Origin: Aphrophora alni
Taxonomy: Eukaryota; Arthropoda; Insecta; Hemiptera; Aphrophoridae
DNA: 64,000 nt
Direction: 5' to 3'
Assembly (NCBI GenBank): GCA_963513935.1
Contig: OY740774.1
Span: 85,212,890 to 85,276,889, forward strand
Part shown: piece by piece, positions 48,600 to 59,450 of the stretch
Numbering within the stretch: position 1 is the first letter of the stretch
Layout: each line of letters begins with the position of its first letter
Made by a program: the position numbers and the translations under genes
Notes under the pieces: model-generated
What the model was told of the DNA's origin: nothing
Seen by the model: the letters and a program-made list of their open reading frames with translations, nothing else
The model's database searches: none

Positions 48600-48900
48600 T
48601 AACCAGTTTAGTGTTTTAAGGTTTGAATAAAATAGTAGATGTGAACAAAAAACTGTTTAAAATTTTCCATTTCGACTTTTTCCATTTGATTTTTTTACAT
48701 TTTAAATGGTTCTGATTGAGCACATTAAGACCTCAATATCAAATTCTATGTTTCTGTCTTATTAATGTAGATGATATAACGGTTTCCTGGGGTGTTTCTA
48801 TTTCCTGAGGCCATGAAATATGAAGATCAGTAAAAAAAATGGAGGTCGAAATTTTGTGAAATTACTGAACTTGCTCTACTTCGTATACAGAGTAGATAAA
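48600..48900 (+). repeat. Family H fragment, copy 3
   Basis: ATTTCCTGAGGCCATGAAAT, AGATCAGTAAAAAAAATGGA and a following TACTTCGTATACAGAGTAG block match 33010-33110 and 29735-29800. Confidence 0.6.
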
Positions 48901-48999
48901 TAATATAGATAAGCAATTTATTGCAGAAAAAAGTAATTTATTGAGGCCCAACTCAGGAAATTATTTGTTAGAATTTCAACGAAATGTTTTTGTCAATAT

Positions 49000-50330
49000 C
49001 ACTTAAAGGTGTGAAAATGAAGAGAAGTAACGGTCACCCATCTTGAGAATGTAATACGTGGACATTTTGAACGGGTTCTTTAGAAAGATTTTAGCTTTTT
49101 TTGATGGATTAAGTAAAGTTAAAAATAGGGGGTTTAAAAATTGTTACTTATTTTATTTTAAATGAAGGATAAAATATTTGATTATTAAATTCAGATTTGA
49201 ACTCAATTTTTGCATAGGTAGGACAATATTTCTCTAAAAACCATACTTTTTTTTTTTTTAATTGCTATTTGATTTTCATACCTCTGATTTTAGATCTCTG
49301 AGTTCATTTGGAATGTCATTTACTGGCAACAAATTGTTTGACGAATTCAACCAAGTTTACACGTTATGTTTTTAAAAAAATATTGCTTTTTTGAACGCAA
49401 CCATTTTATAAATGTTGCACAAGAGACAAATTCACAGCTGTAGTTACACCCCAGTGTGTAATAATGTGTAATTTTAACATTGTTTTTCAACCCTGGGTGG
49501 TCGTGATAACAACCCCTATTGAGAATAATCTTTCCTGCCGGCAGTTTCATGCTGGAAATTTTCACATTGTTTATAATTTTATGTTATTTGCGATTTTTAA
49601 ATGTAGAAAGATAAAATAAGTTATTGTGAATTTATCATTGAAGGATAGATACTTTATAATATGACATACACCAATAATGGTACTTAGGTCAAATTGAAAC
49701 TGTGTGTATATAACACGAATGTAAGCAAACGAATTTTAAAAACAAATTAGAAATTTAACAATTAATTTTTCACAAAAACTACTTTAATTATGGAATACAA
49801 ATGCAAGAAGACGTTTCAATGACTAATTCATCATCTTCAGTTGTTACTAAACTGATTACTGATACTAAAGTGAGCATTACAACTGATGATGTCTTAATCA
49901 TTGAAAAGTCGTCTTATATTTTTGTATTGCACAAGTAAAGTAGATCTGTGGAAATATGTCGGTTCATTCATTTGGTAATCACGTTTTCACATTACAGTTT
50001 ATTAAATTAAAGGTTTTACAGACAATATGGATAACGTTTTATACATACACAAAATATTTTTAACTGAAACAAACATTTATTAGGTTTACTTTTAATTACA
50101 TGATCGTTTGTCAAATTCGAAAGTTTAAACTAGCAAAATATATTTATAGCACGGCCTAAATTTATTATTGTATGTTTATTTATAGATATTTATTATAAAC
50201 ATTAAATATAGTCTTTTGGTAAAATCATCTTTCATGAATGTATGTATTTTTTTTAGTAAGTGTATATAATTTGGCGGAGACGTCTGAGTGTGTGTTTTTA
50301 TCTCGTCACAATTTGTCTATACGTTTCATC
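49000..50330. other. AT-rich DNA with an inverted pair of CTGAAGATG-type motifs
   Basis: 49340-49540 is loosely collinear with 40587-40745 (TGCACAAGA, TAATGTATAATTT/TAATGTGTAATTT, AACATTGTTTTT). At 49810-49847 (minus) and 49875-49915 (plus) lie two motifs of the form AACAACTGANGATG, a short stem, then TCATTGAAA. Confidence 0.5.
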
Positions 50331-50334
50331 GAAA

Positions 50335-50530
50335 AGTTAATAAAATAAAGGCCTCTAGCCCTCGAATAATCTAATACCGGACTAAGATAAGAACAAGAGT
50401 TGGTCAAGAGAGACCGTTTAGGAAAAATGAATGTATATAAACCAACACTACATGTAAAAAGGTGAAGGATCCTGCTAGGTTCTCTCGATATTTGCACCCT
50501 CGTACCTACTACAGTAAGCCCCTGAGGGTA
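50335..50530 (-). repeat. Family A dispersed element, copy A12 (reverse)
   Basis: GGCCTCTAGCCCTCGAATAA, AACAAGAGTTGGTCAAGAGA, AGGATCCTGCTAGGTTCTCT and ACTACAGTAAG at the head. Confidence 0.75.
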
Positions 50531-51100
50531 AAAATTTTATTAACACTGACTTAAAAGAGCGCCAATAAAACTGATAACCCCAAAAATCGAAAGTTTTTCA
50601 ATATTTAAATCTAGCAGAATTATTTAATATTTTCAATAAATATTTGAAATTGGCATTAACAAATAACAATTTATTTAATCCAATATTAGAAATCTTTTAA
50701 TCAATATTCTCCATTTTGACGTATTATATCAGTTTGTACGTGTACTGAATAGGCTATATTGACTGTAAATATAAAACACTTTAGTTTTACCCAGCCCGTC
50801 TAACTATGTGTCCAAAGTTTTACTGGGTCTTGAAGGAATTGTTATATTGGTTATATTAAGACAAGTGGTCTTGTCCAATATACGTAGCAGAATGTAAGTT
50901 TGTTTTAAAACAGTTGATACACAGGTTGTCCAAACACTAGTTTCTTGATGTCAACTAAACCCTGACGTGTCTTGAAAATGTTTATGTGTTAATAAGTGTC
51001 CATTGGCTTTGCTCAATTTGTCGGCCTTCAAAACTGCACATATATAGAGAAGCTTCCACTCGCTACGCTCTGTCAGATCTAATAACGAATATCACACTTT
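50530..51100. other. AT-rich DNA left of the telomere-type array
   Basis: No gene seen. Near 51055-51078, CCACTCGCTACGCTCTGTCA is the kind of word found in family G (CGAGCGAAGTGACG); the relation is weak. Confidence 0.35.
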
Positions 51101-51103
51101 CTT

Positions 51104-51764
51104 GTTAGGTTAGGTTAGGTTAGGTTAGGTTAGGTTAGGTTAGGTTAGGTTAGGTTAGGTTAAGTTAGGTTAGGTTAGGTTAGGTTAGGTTAGGTTAAGT
51201 TAGGTTAGGTTAGGTTAGTTTAGGTTAAGTTAGGTTAGGTTAGGTTAGGTTAGGTTAGGTTAGGTTAGGTTAGGTTAGGTTAAGTTAGGTTAGGTTAGGT
51301 TAGGTTAGGTTAGGTTAGGTTAAGTTAGGTTAGGTTAGGTTAGGTTAGGTTAGGTTAGGTTAGGTTAGGTTAGGTTAGGTTAAGTTAGGTTAGGTTAGGT
51401 TAGGTTAGGTTAGGTTAAGTTAGGTTAGGTTAGGTTAGTTTAGGTTAAGTTAGGTTAGGTTAGGTTAGGTTAGGTTAGGTTAGGTTAGGTTAGGTTAGGT
51501 TAAGTTAGGTTAGGTTAGGTTAGGTTAGGTTAGGTTAGGTTAGGTTAGGTTAGGTTAAGTTAGGTTAGGTTAGGTCAGGTTAGGTTAGGTTAGGTTAGAT
51601 TAAGTTAGGTTAAGTTAGGTTAGGTTAGGTTAGGTTAGGTTGGGTTAGATTAGGTTAGGTTAGGTTAGGTTAGGTTAGGTTAAGTTAGGTTAGGTTAGGT
51701 TAGGTTAGGTTAGGTTAGGTTAGGTTAGGTTAGGTTAGGTTAGGTTAGGTTAGGTTAGGTTAGG
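51104..51764 (+). repeat. Interstitial telomere-type array (TTAGG)n
   Basis: About 132 pentamer units, mostly TTAGG, with variants TTAAG, TTAGT, TTAGA, TCAGG and TGGG. TTAGG is the ancestral arthropod telomere repeat. Both flanks are ordinary repeat-rich DNA (more than 51 kb left, 12 kb right), so this is internal. Variant positions (TTAAG at 51161, 51196, 51226, 51281 and TTAGT at 51216) repeat exactly 220 bp later (51381, 51416, 51446, 51501 and 51436). That shows a block duplication inside the array. Confidence 0.97.
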
Positions 51765-51779
51765 GTTCGCAATTACATT

Positions 51780-52190
51780 TTAGACATTAACTTTACTATT
51801 ATTCATCTTATGAATGTATAGTTGGTAACCATTACATGCAGAATTTTAATCTTCAAATTGCTATCTAATTAAGTGAGTTTTAATTTTAATAACACACAAG
51901 ACATTAAAAAAAAAAAAGTTTTAAATGGTCGCCATTTTGAATTTCATTTTTCTAAATATCAATAGAGGTATATATGAGCATACATTTGGTAATTATGTAC
52001 TAAATATCATGTTCCTATATTGTTTGTTGCGGCTGCTACACTTACGTACAAATGACAACGAGGGTGGGTGGGAAATCACTTTATCCGTAACCTGAGGTTA
52101 ACGTGAAATCAATCAAAAAACAGAGGTCGGTATGTTTGATGATTTAACAAACTTACGCTAGAGTGAGATGGAATAGTTCAGGTCCTGTAC
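51780..52190 (+). repeat. Family H dispersed repeat, copy 4
   Basis: AAATGGTCGCCATTTTGAAT, ATCATGTTCCTATATTGTTT, TTGCGGCTGCTACACTTACG and ATCAATCAAAAAACAGAGGT, in family order. It lies directly between the TTAGG array and the satellite. Confidence 0.7.
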
Positions 52191-52399
52191 AACTTCAAAC
52201 CTTTCCTTCGACCAGAGATTTTAATTAAAGAGTGTATATTTTACAATTATTGACAGATTTAACCAAATTATTCTCTTAGGTTAACACGATACTTGCGTTT
52301 CCTTGTGTGTTCAGCTGAGAGTTCGTAATACGGTACAATCACATGCACGTGTTTTTTCCCGTTGGACTTAGAGCATAGCTGCTAACTCAAGTTTTTCAT

Positions 52400-52484
52400 T
52401 TAGTATAGCAATCCCGAGGTACCCTAGCTGGATCTACACCTTTATTAAAGTAGTCTTGTGTTAGATTATTTTATGTTTATTTAT
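52400..52484 (+). repeat. Family A 5' part leading into the satellite
   Basis: TAGCAATCCCGAGGTACCCT, AGCTGGATCTACACCTTTAT and then TAGATTATTTTATGTTTATT form an ordinary family A head that runs without a break into the first satellite unit. Confidence 0.75.
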
Positions 52485-54955
52485 CCTATCAGATCTCTCT
52501 CTTAAACAACTCTTGTTATTTTCCGACACTGACGCTATTGGAATATTAGAGACGTGGGGCCCCTGTGCCTGACGATCCCGCCGGAACCTAGTAAATCTCC
52601 ACCTTTCTTCATGTAGTGTTGATTTGTATTTTTTTTTATCTATCCTATCAGATCTCTGTCTTGAACAACTCTTGTTATTTTCCGACACTGACACTATTGG
52701 AGTATTAGAGACGTGGGGCCCCTGTGCCTGACGATACCGCCGGAACCTAGTAAATCTCCTCCTTCTTCATGTAGTGTTGATTTATATTATTTTTTATCTA
52801 TCCTATCAGATCTCTGTCTTGAACAACTCTTGTTATTTTCCGACACTGACGCTATTGGAGTATTAGAGACGTGGGGCTTCTGTGCCTGACGATCCCGCAG
52901 AAACCTAGTAAATCTCGACCTTTCTTCATGTAGTGTTGATTTATATTATTTTTTATTTATCCTATCAGATCTCTCTCTTGAACAACTCTTGTTATTTTCC
53001 GACACTGACGCTATTGGAGTATTAGAGACGTGGGGCCCCTGTGCCTGACGATCCCGCCGGAACCTAGTAAATCTCGACCTTTCTTCATGTAGTGTTGATT
53101 TATATTAGTTTTTTTTATCCTATCAGATCTCTCTCTTGAACAACTCTTGTTATTTTCCGACACTGACGCTATTGGAGTATTAGAGACGTGGGGCCCCTGT
53201 GCCTGACGATCCCGCCGGAACCTAGTAAATCTCGACCTTTCTTCATGTAGTGTTGATTTGTATTATTTTTTATCTATCCTATCAGATCTCTCTCTTGAAC
53301 AACTCTTGTTATTTTCCGACACTGACGCTATTGGAGTATTAGAGACGTGGGGCTTCTGTGCCTGACGATCCCGCCGGAACCTAGTAAATCTCGACCTTTC
53401 TTCATGTAGTGTTGATTTATATTAGTTTTTTTTATCCTATCAGATCTCTCTCTTGAACAACTCTTGTTATTTTCCGACACTGACGCTATTGGAGTATTAG
53501 AGACGTGGGGCTTCTGTGCCTGACGATCCCGCCGGAACCTAGTAAATCTCGACCTTTCTTCATGTAGTGTTGATTTATATTAGTTTTTTTTATCCTATCA
53601 GATCTCTCTCTTGAACAACTCTTGTTATTTTCCGACACTGACGCTATTGGAGTATTAGAGACGTGGGGCTTCTGTGCCTGACGATCCCGCCGGAACCTAG
53701 TAAATCTCGACCTTTCTTCATGTAGTGTTGATTTATATTATTTTTTATTTATCCTATCAGATCTCTCTCTTGAACAACTCTTGTTATTTTCCGACACTGA
53801 CGCTATTGGAGTATTAGAGACGTGGGGCCCCTGTGCCTGACGATCCCGCCGGAACCTAGTAAATCTCGACCTTTCTTCATGTAGTGTTGATTTATATTTT
53901 TTTTTTTTTATCCTATCAGATCTCTCTCTTGAACAACTCTTGTTATTTTCCGACACTGACGCTATTGGAGTATTAGAGACGTGGGGCCCCTGTGCCTGAC
54001 GATCCCGCCGGAACCTAGTAAATCTCGACCTTTCTTCATGTAGTGTTGATTTATATTATTTTTTTTTTATCCTATCAGATCTCTCTCTTGAACAACTCTT
54101 GTTATTTTCCGACACTGACGCTATTGGAGTATTAGAGACGTGGGGCCCCTGTGCCTGACGATCCCGCCGGAACCTAGTAAATCTCGACCTTTCTTCATGT
54201 AGTGTTGATTTATATTATTTTTTTTTTATCCTATCAGATCTCTCTCTTGAACAACTCTTGTTATTTTCCGATACTGACGCTATTGGAGTATTAGAGACGT
54301 GGGGCCCCTGTGCCTGACGATCCCGCCGGAACCTAGTAAATCTCGACCTTTCTTCATGTAGTGTTGATTTATATTAGTTTTTTTTATCCTATCAGATCTC
54401 TCTCTTGAACAACTCTTGTTATTTTCCGACACTGACGCTATTGGAGTATTAGAGACGTGGGGCTTCTGTGCCTGACGATCCCGCAGAAACCTAGTAAATC
54501 TCCTCCTTTCTTCATGTAGTGTTGATTTGTATTATTTTTTGTTTATCCTATCAGATCTCTCTCTTGAACAACTCTTGTTATTTTCCGACACTGACGCTAT
54601 TGGATTATTAGAGACGTGGGGCCCCTGTGCCTGACGATCCCGCAGAAACCTAGTAAATCTCCTCCTTTCTTCATGTAGTGTTGATTTGTATTATTTTTTA
54701 TCTATCCTATCAGATCTCTCTCTTGAACAACTCTTGTTATTTCCCGACACTGACGCTATTGGAGTATTAGAGACGTGGAGCCCCTGTGCCTGACGACCCG
54801 CCGGAACCTAGTAAATCTCCTCCTTTCTTCATGTAGTGTTGATTTATATTAGTTTTTACCTATCCTATCAGATCTCTCTCTTGAACAACTTTTGGTTTTT
54901 TTTTCCAACACTAATTCTATTACAGTATTGGAGGGCTAGGAACTTTCAAGAGTTC
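52484..54955 (+). repeat. 158-159-bp satellite array, about 15.5 units
   Basis: Unit starts (TCCTATCAGATCTCT) fall at 52484, 52643, 52801, 52960, 53118, 53277, 53435, 53593, 53752, 53911, 54070, 54229, 54387, 54546, 54705 and 54863. The unit includes CTCTTGAACAACTCTTGTTA, TTTTCCGACACTGACGCTAT, GACGTGGGGCCCCTGTGCC, GACGATCCCGCCGGAACC and TTCTTCATGTAGTGTTGATT. Length varies only in the T-run. Diagnostic variants: GGGGCTTC instead of GGGGCCCC in units 3, 6, 7, 8 and 13; CGCAGAAACC instead of CGCCGGAACC in units 3, 13 and 14. The last unit diverges from about 54890. The minus-strand frames through it simply repeat unit to unit and are not genes. Confidence 0.97.
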
Positions 54956-55185
54956 GCTTTAGGGAGTACATGCTTGGTAATCCTGAGGGAACGACACCAT
55001 TTTTCATGTAGTCGTGAGTTTGATCCTTCTCTTTATCTTTTTTATCAGGTCCCTTTTGTCCAACTCTTATCTTTTCCGACCTTGGCGCTATTAGACTATT
55101 CGATAGCTAGAGGTCCTTATTTCATGAATTTTTTTTTCTTCTTTTTTTAAGACGGTAATGGTCGATAGGTTTTTCTATCCATTTC
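54955..55185 (+). repeat. Family A copy closing the satellite array
   Basis: GGTAATCCTGAGGGAACGAC, TTTTTCATGTAGTCGTGAGT, TTTTCCGACCTTGGCGCTAT, TATTCGATAGCTAGAGGTCC and, at the tail, AAGACGGTAATGGTCGATAG. A single, fairly complete family A element. Confidence 0.8.
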
Positions 55186-55229
55186 TCATTTACAAATCGT
55201 GTTTGAGAGACTTTAGAAAATTCAAAAAT

Positions 55230-55450
55230 CTAGCCTGAAATATTTATACTCTTTGGCTGTTTTATTGTAATATATTAAAAACAAAGTTAGACATTGTTTT
55301 AGAACTTTTTAACTGAATTTTAATGTTTCTTTGAAATCGTTATTGTTTTCAACAAAACTTTACAATCCCTTAATTTGCATAACTTTAACTTTTGGGTTGT
55401 TTAAGATAATTGAATTATTACAAGTTAGCTGGAACCCGAATTCTATGCAC
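55230..55450 (-). repeat. Family J-related fragment (reverse)
   Basis: TTGTAATATATTAAAAACAA, AAGTTAGACATTGTTTTAGA and TCCCTTAATTTGCATAACTT; the complement of the last matches 44920-44960. Confidence 0.55.
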
Positions 55451-55551
55451 GAGTTGAATTTTTAAAAAAATCAATAAATTTAACGCAACGTAACATAAAT
55501 TTGCATTTGATTTATAAACTATTTTTTAAGGCACACACAAAGTTTTGTATG

Positions 55552-55585
55552 TATAACAACTGAAGATGGCGTCATTGAAACGTTG
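55552..55585 (+). repeat. AACAACTGAAGATG hairpin motif
   Basis: ATAACAACTGAAGATGGCGT, then CATTGAAACGTTG. The ATG/CAT pair closes a small loop between CTGA and GAAACG. Related motifs lie at 44367-44405, 49810-49847 (reverse), 49875-49915 and 57452-57487 (reverse). Confidence 0.6.
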
Positions 55586-55939
55586 TTTAAAATTAAATGT
55601 TTGTGGTTTAAATTTGTGATTTTTCTCCATTGTTTGAAGGACTTAAATAAAAACAAATAATGACTATAATTGTGTTCAGCCAGTTCTTAATCTGACATTT
55701 TTAAATTGAGATTAAAATATTGTTTTAATTATTCTGTTCTATTCACTAGTCTTTCTTAAACTTGGAGAACAACCAAAAATTACAAGGGGCTGACAAACCA
55801 TAAAAAAATCTGAGATTCAGGTCTTCTGAATAAGGTAGTATGTTCTCATGATGCAACTGCCAAGTTCCTATTACCTATTGGTCTCTTATGCCATAGTTTA
55901 TGATATCTTTGGTAATAACTTGGGCCTTGTGATACTTAC

Positions 55940-56310
55940 TGATTCAGAGTGGTTAGCAACTTGGAAAAGTAAGTGAAAACTTACACTGGACAAATTAGTG
56001 ATTTGTAAAACTGAGACCATTACAAATTTCAGGTCTTTGACGGTAATAAAAATTGGAACCAAGGTTAAGTATTTGGTGGTGGTCCTAGATAATAGACAAC
56101 TGGGGTTCACATATTAACCATGTCATTGATATGGTTAAGGACAAACACTATCTCTAACTGCATTCCCCCAAATCCCATCATAACACTAATTATTTCGAAA
56201 AACATTCTAGGAATTTTGTTTACCCAAAATATATCCAGGGTGTACATAAGGGCACGTTCATAGTAACCCACCTCTCCACCTATCAGCAATACGTCTTCAT
56301 TGCTTTAAAC
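55940..56310 (+). pseudogene. Non-LTR reverse transcriptase C-terminal fragment, frameshifted
   Basis: The block at 56055-56090 reads GTKVKYLVVVLD, matching the VKYLGVxLD motif found just after the reverse transcriptase catalytic core in insect non-LTR elements. After a frameshift it continues WGSHINHVIDMVK (56101-56139), the expected LxWxxHI segment. Upstream, VICKTETITNFRSL (about 56000) fits the KTExxxF-type lead-in. The catalytic YADD box is not visible, so the piece is 5'-truncated. It could belong to the same broad group as the RNase H relic at 4.4-4.8 kb, but they share no overlapping region to test this. Confidence 0.7.
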
Positions 56311-56689
56311 TGTTACAACTTAAATTAATACCCTATAAAGAAAATGTTCTATTTTACTTTTTCAATCAATGTAAGAGAAATAGTGTTTTCGTTTTCAGGA
56401 CGTACTACTTCGTTCAGTTACGAAAAATGGTTAATTTTCTATCAGTCGATGACTTCAACTAAATTTATTACTTATAATAGATTGAGTTTATGTTTATTCC
56501 ACGCTTTTTTTTCATGTAATCTTTTACGAGTATACCAAAACCAAGTATTTATTTTGTATGTTTCAAAATAAGGACGGATTGAAATTTAAAACTCCGAATA
56601 TTTTTATATCGTTAATTTTACACAGAATACAATAAGTAACTGTTTTTTACTAATTTAACTACAAATATTACTAACTATTAATTTTTATT

Positions 56690-57430
56690 AAAAAGAACCA
56701 CAACAAAGCTTCGAGTATTTTATGCTGTTTTATGGTTTTTTTTTGTTTTGTTTTTTTTTTACATTTGGAAACTATATTGTTTTTAATAACGTCGAAATAA
56801 GAACTCACGGAACAACAAAACATCTTATTTGGTTTTGTCTTTCGCCAAGTAGAAAAGAAATACCTAAATTGTCTGATTTTGGTTTACTCATAAAATTAAA
56901 CATAAATACGTATACCAAATCTAGCCTCAATATATCATCTAATTCAAAATATAAAATTATAAATCACAAACAGATGTAAAATTAAAGATTATGAAACACA
57001 AGTTTATTGAATTTGTCTTTCTTTATTTGAATGCCCTGAAAATACCACTTATGAAATATTGCAGCACATGAGTGAGCAAGTCAATTTAGAAAATATATTT
57101 AAAAGTGTTCATTTAAATTGTGGAAGTTTAAGGCATTTGTTGACAGGTATATGCTGCTATTAGTTTAGACCAAACGTGCTTTCCCTATGGTAACTAACAA
57201 ATAAATCAAAACAAATTATTGAAAGGCTGTAATAAATAGGGGGATGGTAATCTGTTACGAAAGGCTTTTCAAGAGAATACAATATTTGAAAGAGTACTTT
57301 ATGTTCTTTACGTTTTAAAGCCTTATATTTTTAATAGTGCCAAAATAAGAACACACGTAACGCTACAAAACGTCTTTGTATTCTTTTCGTTTAGTCTTAG
57401 AAAAAATATTAAACACGAAAATTTCCACTA
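56690..57430. repeat. Two direct copies of an AATAAGAACWCACG-containing segment
   Basis: AACGTCGAAATAAGAACTCACGG near 56788 (20-base core AACGTCGAAATAAGAACTCA) and GTGCCAAAATAAGAACACAC near 57345 are followed by similar words (AAAACATCTTATTTGG / AAAACGTCTTTGTATT). The complement of the first occurs at 11215-11237 inside family J. Confidence 0.5.
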
Positions 57431-57689
57431 AAAAAACTTTATTTGTATCTAGGTTTCATACCCAACTGGTCATCTTCAATTGTTATATCTTTGTGCTACT
57501 TTTATTTTTATAACGTTTCTCCGTAGTGTGCGTTAAAACGATTTATTAATGAAATGCAGATTTAGTTTGGACACTGGGATCTAACCAATCTGTCCAACAA
57601 TATAAATTAAAAGTTTTTTAAATGATATATCCCTTTACCTTATCCAACCTTTACACCGAATTCTGATAAAAATCCAAATCTTTAAAGAA

Positions 57690-58700
57690 TTGTTTTTTTT
57701 AACACAATAAAAAATTAAAAGAATATTTCAAACGTTCTTTTTTGTAAAATAATGTCTATGTTTGTTTTTTATTGTAACCAATAAAACAAACGATTATGAC
57801 AAATATTAGCAACTACATTTTAGTTTGCTCAACTCACTTAAATATTTTCGTTCAAATATTTCTTTATTTTAGATGGTGTCTCACTAGGTTGTGTCCAACT
57901 AACAGATCTATTACATTCCGTAAGCCTAACTTATACAATTAGAAATATTTATTACTTTGCGTACAAAGTTTCCCAATGAAATGTTAATTTCTTAAATTCC
58001 ATGTCTTTAATATACTGTGCAGATATATAAAGAGTCGCTTCGAGTATCAAATCTCTTGTTGAATGCTTATTGATGATACCCTTCTCATTCCCTTTGATCC
58101 ACTCACTTTGGAACTCAACAAATACTGTACATCAAAATCCTTATCACAGTTAGCGACAACATCCTGTATCTTATGAATATCTTTTCCGTCACATTTCTCA
58201 AGTTGGCTTCCTTCCACTCCTTCGGGCAAAAGACCCATTGAACATAAATAATAACAGTTCTGAATATAAAACCAAGATTTGACACTAACCTCATAAAACT
58301 TAGAGTTTGTTCCGTGACTCTCTCTGCGTAAAAACCCTCTTCTTTTTATAATGTATCAATTTTATCCGTAGACAGAAGGAAATTGTATATAGAACGAATT
58401 TTCACTTTAATTCCCTCTTGGCCATACTCAGTCATTCTTAGAATCGTATGGTCCTAGAATTCTCGTCCTCTTTCCTTCTTTTACAGATGGATTCTTGAGT
58501 CAATTTATCTGATTACCCACTCTTCACCTCCTTTCTTCGCACAGTTTGTAGAGGCTTCAGCTCTATAGCTCTTCTAATCCCAACAATCTTTCATCTTTAG
58601 CAAATTCTCTAGATCAACAACATGAGATTTACCTGTTCACTCAGTTCTTATTTATTATAATTCAACATGGAGTCTAATACCCACCCTAAACTAGGTTGTT
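57690..58700 (+). repeat. Family J dispersed repeat, second long copy
   Basis: Loosely collinear with 44990-45950 (CAAATATTTCTTTATTTTAGATGG, whose core TTCAAATATTTCT-TTTTAGATG is shared; then AACAGATCTATT and CCTAGAATTCTC). The minus-strand frame at 58047-58238 (63 residues) has non-repetitive, protein-like composition, but no domain is recognisable and the 45-kb copy has stops at the matching place. Confidence 0.45.
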
Positions 58701-59450
58701 TTAATATTGTACTCCTATCTAATGAAACGTTTCATTTAAGAAGATAGTTCCTATGGAGCCGAGTAAACTCTCATACGTTGGGGATGAATTTATTTCTACT
58801 TTCCATTTTGTGTCTAGGGTTACTTAATAAGTAAAGTTTTGTTTGTTTGAGTAATTTAAGCACTACTTAATCTCGTATTCTACCCATCGACTGGATTAGG
58901 CACTCTGCTTTTAACTCAGGTACACTCAATGAGAGTAAAAACTTAGGAGATCGGTTCAGACGGAACAAACTCAGTTAAGATATGCACTAGCTTAGTGTTC
59001 TGTGTCTACAGTCTAAGTTGTATAGTGATAATGTGTCATAAAAAAGTTAGCTTGCAACATCTTCGAAACGACTTCACCTTCACCCATCCCTGTCAAAAGA
59101 CTTACAAGAGTCTATAAAGGAGAAAAACGAATAAATTTCGACCTGATTAACTTCATGAATAACAATTCAGAAGGGCTAAAGAGAGTGGAAAAACATATAT
59201 GGTGATAAGACAAAGACCAAACCGGGGAATGATTTTGATAAGAGAACTATATATGTCGAAAACATGTAACTTGTGGCACTCCTTGAATTACGAAAAGGTG
59301 TATTATTTTAGGTCTAATTCAAAACTTTAGCTTTATTATTTAACCAACATAATAGGAACGTGTTGTTTTGTTAAGACAAAATGAAAAACAATAAAATTAC
59401 CTACATTTCAGTTTACACATTTTCTACATTAAATATAAAGTGTTGTGTTC
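58700..59450. other. AT-rich DNA without recognisable feature
   Basis: No gene or repeat supported. Confidence 0.4.

Noticed and set aside
51104..51764. True chromosome end (telomere)
   Set aside because: More than 12 kb of ordinary repeat-rich sequence follows the array, the array holds many variant units, and block duplications are present; it is interstitial unless the assembly is wrong.
52484..54955. CRISPR array or repeated protein domain
   Set aside because: Units are contiguous 158-159-bp monomers without unique spacers, in an arthropod-type genome. Open frames across it only repeat because the unit length in some units is a multiple of three.
58047..58238. Small host gene on the minus strand
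   Set aside because: The region belongs to a dispersed repeat (family J), and the other copy near 45.5 kb is interrupted by stops; no domain recognised.
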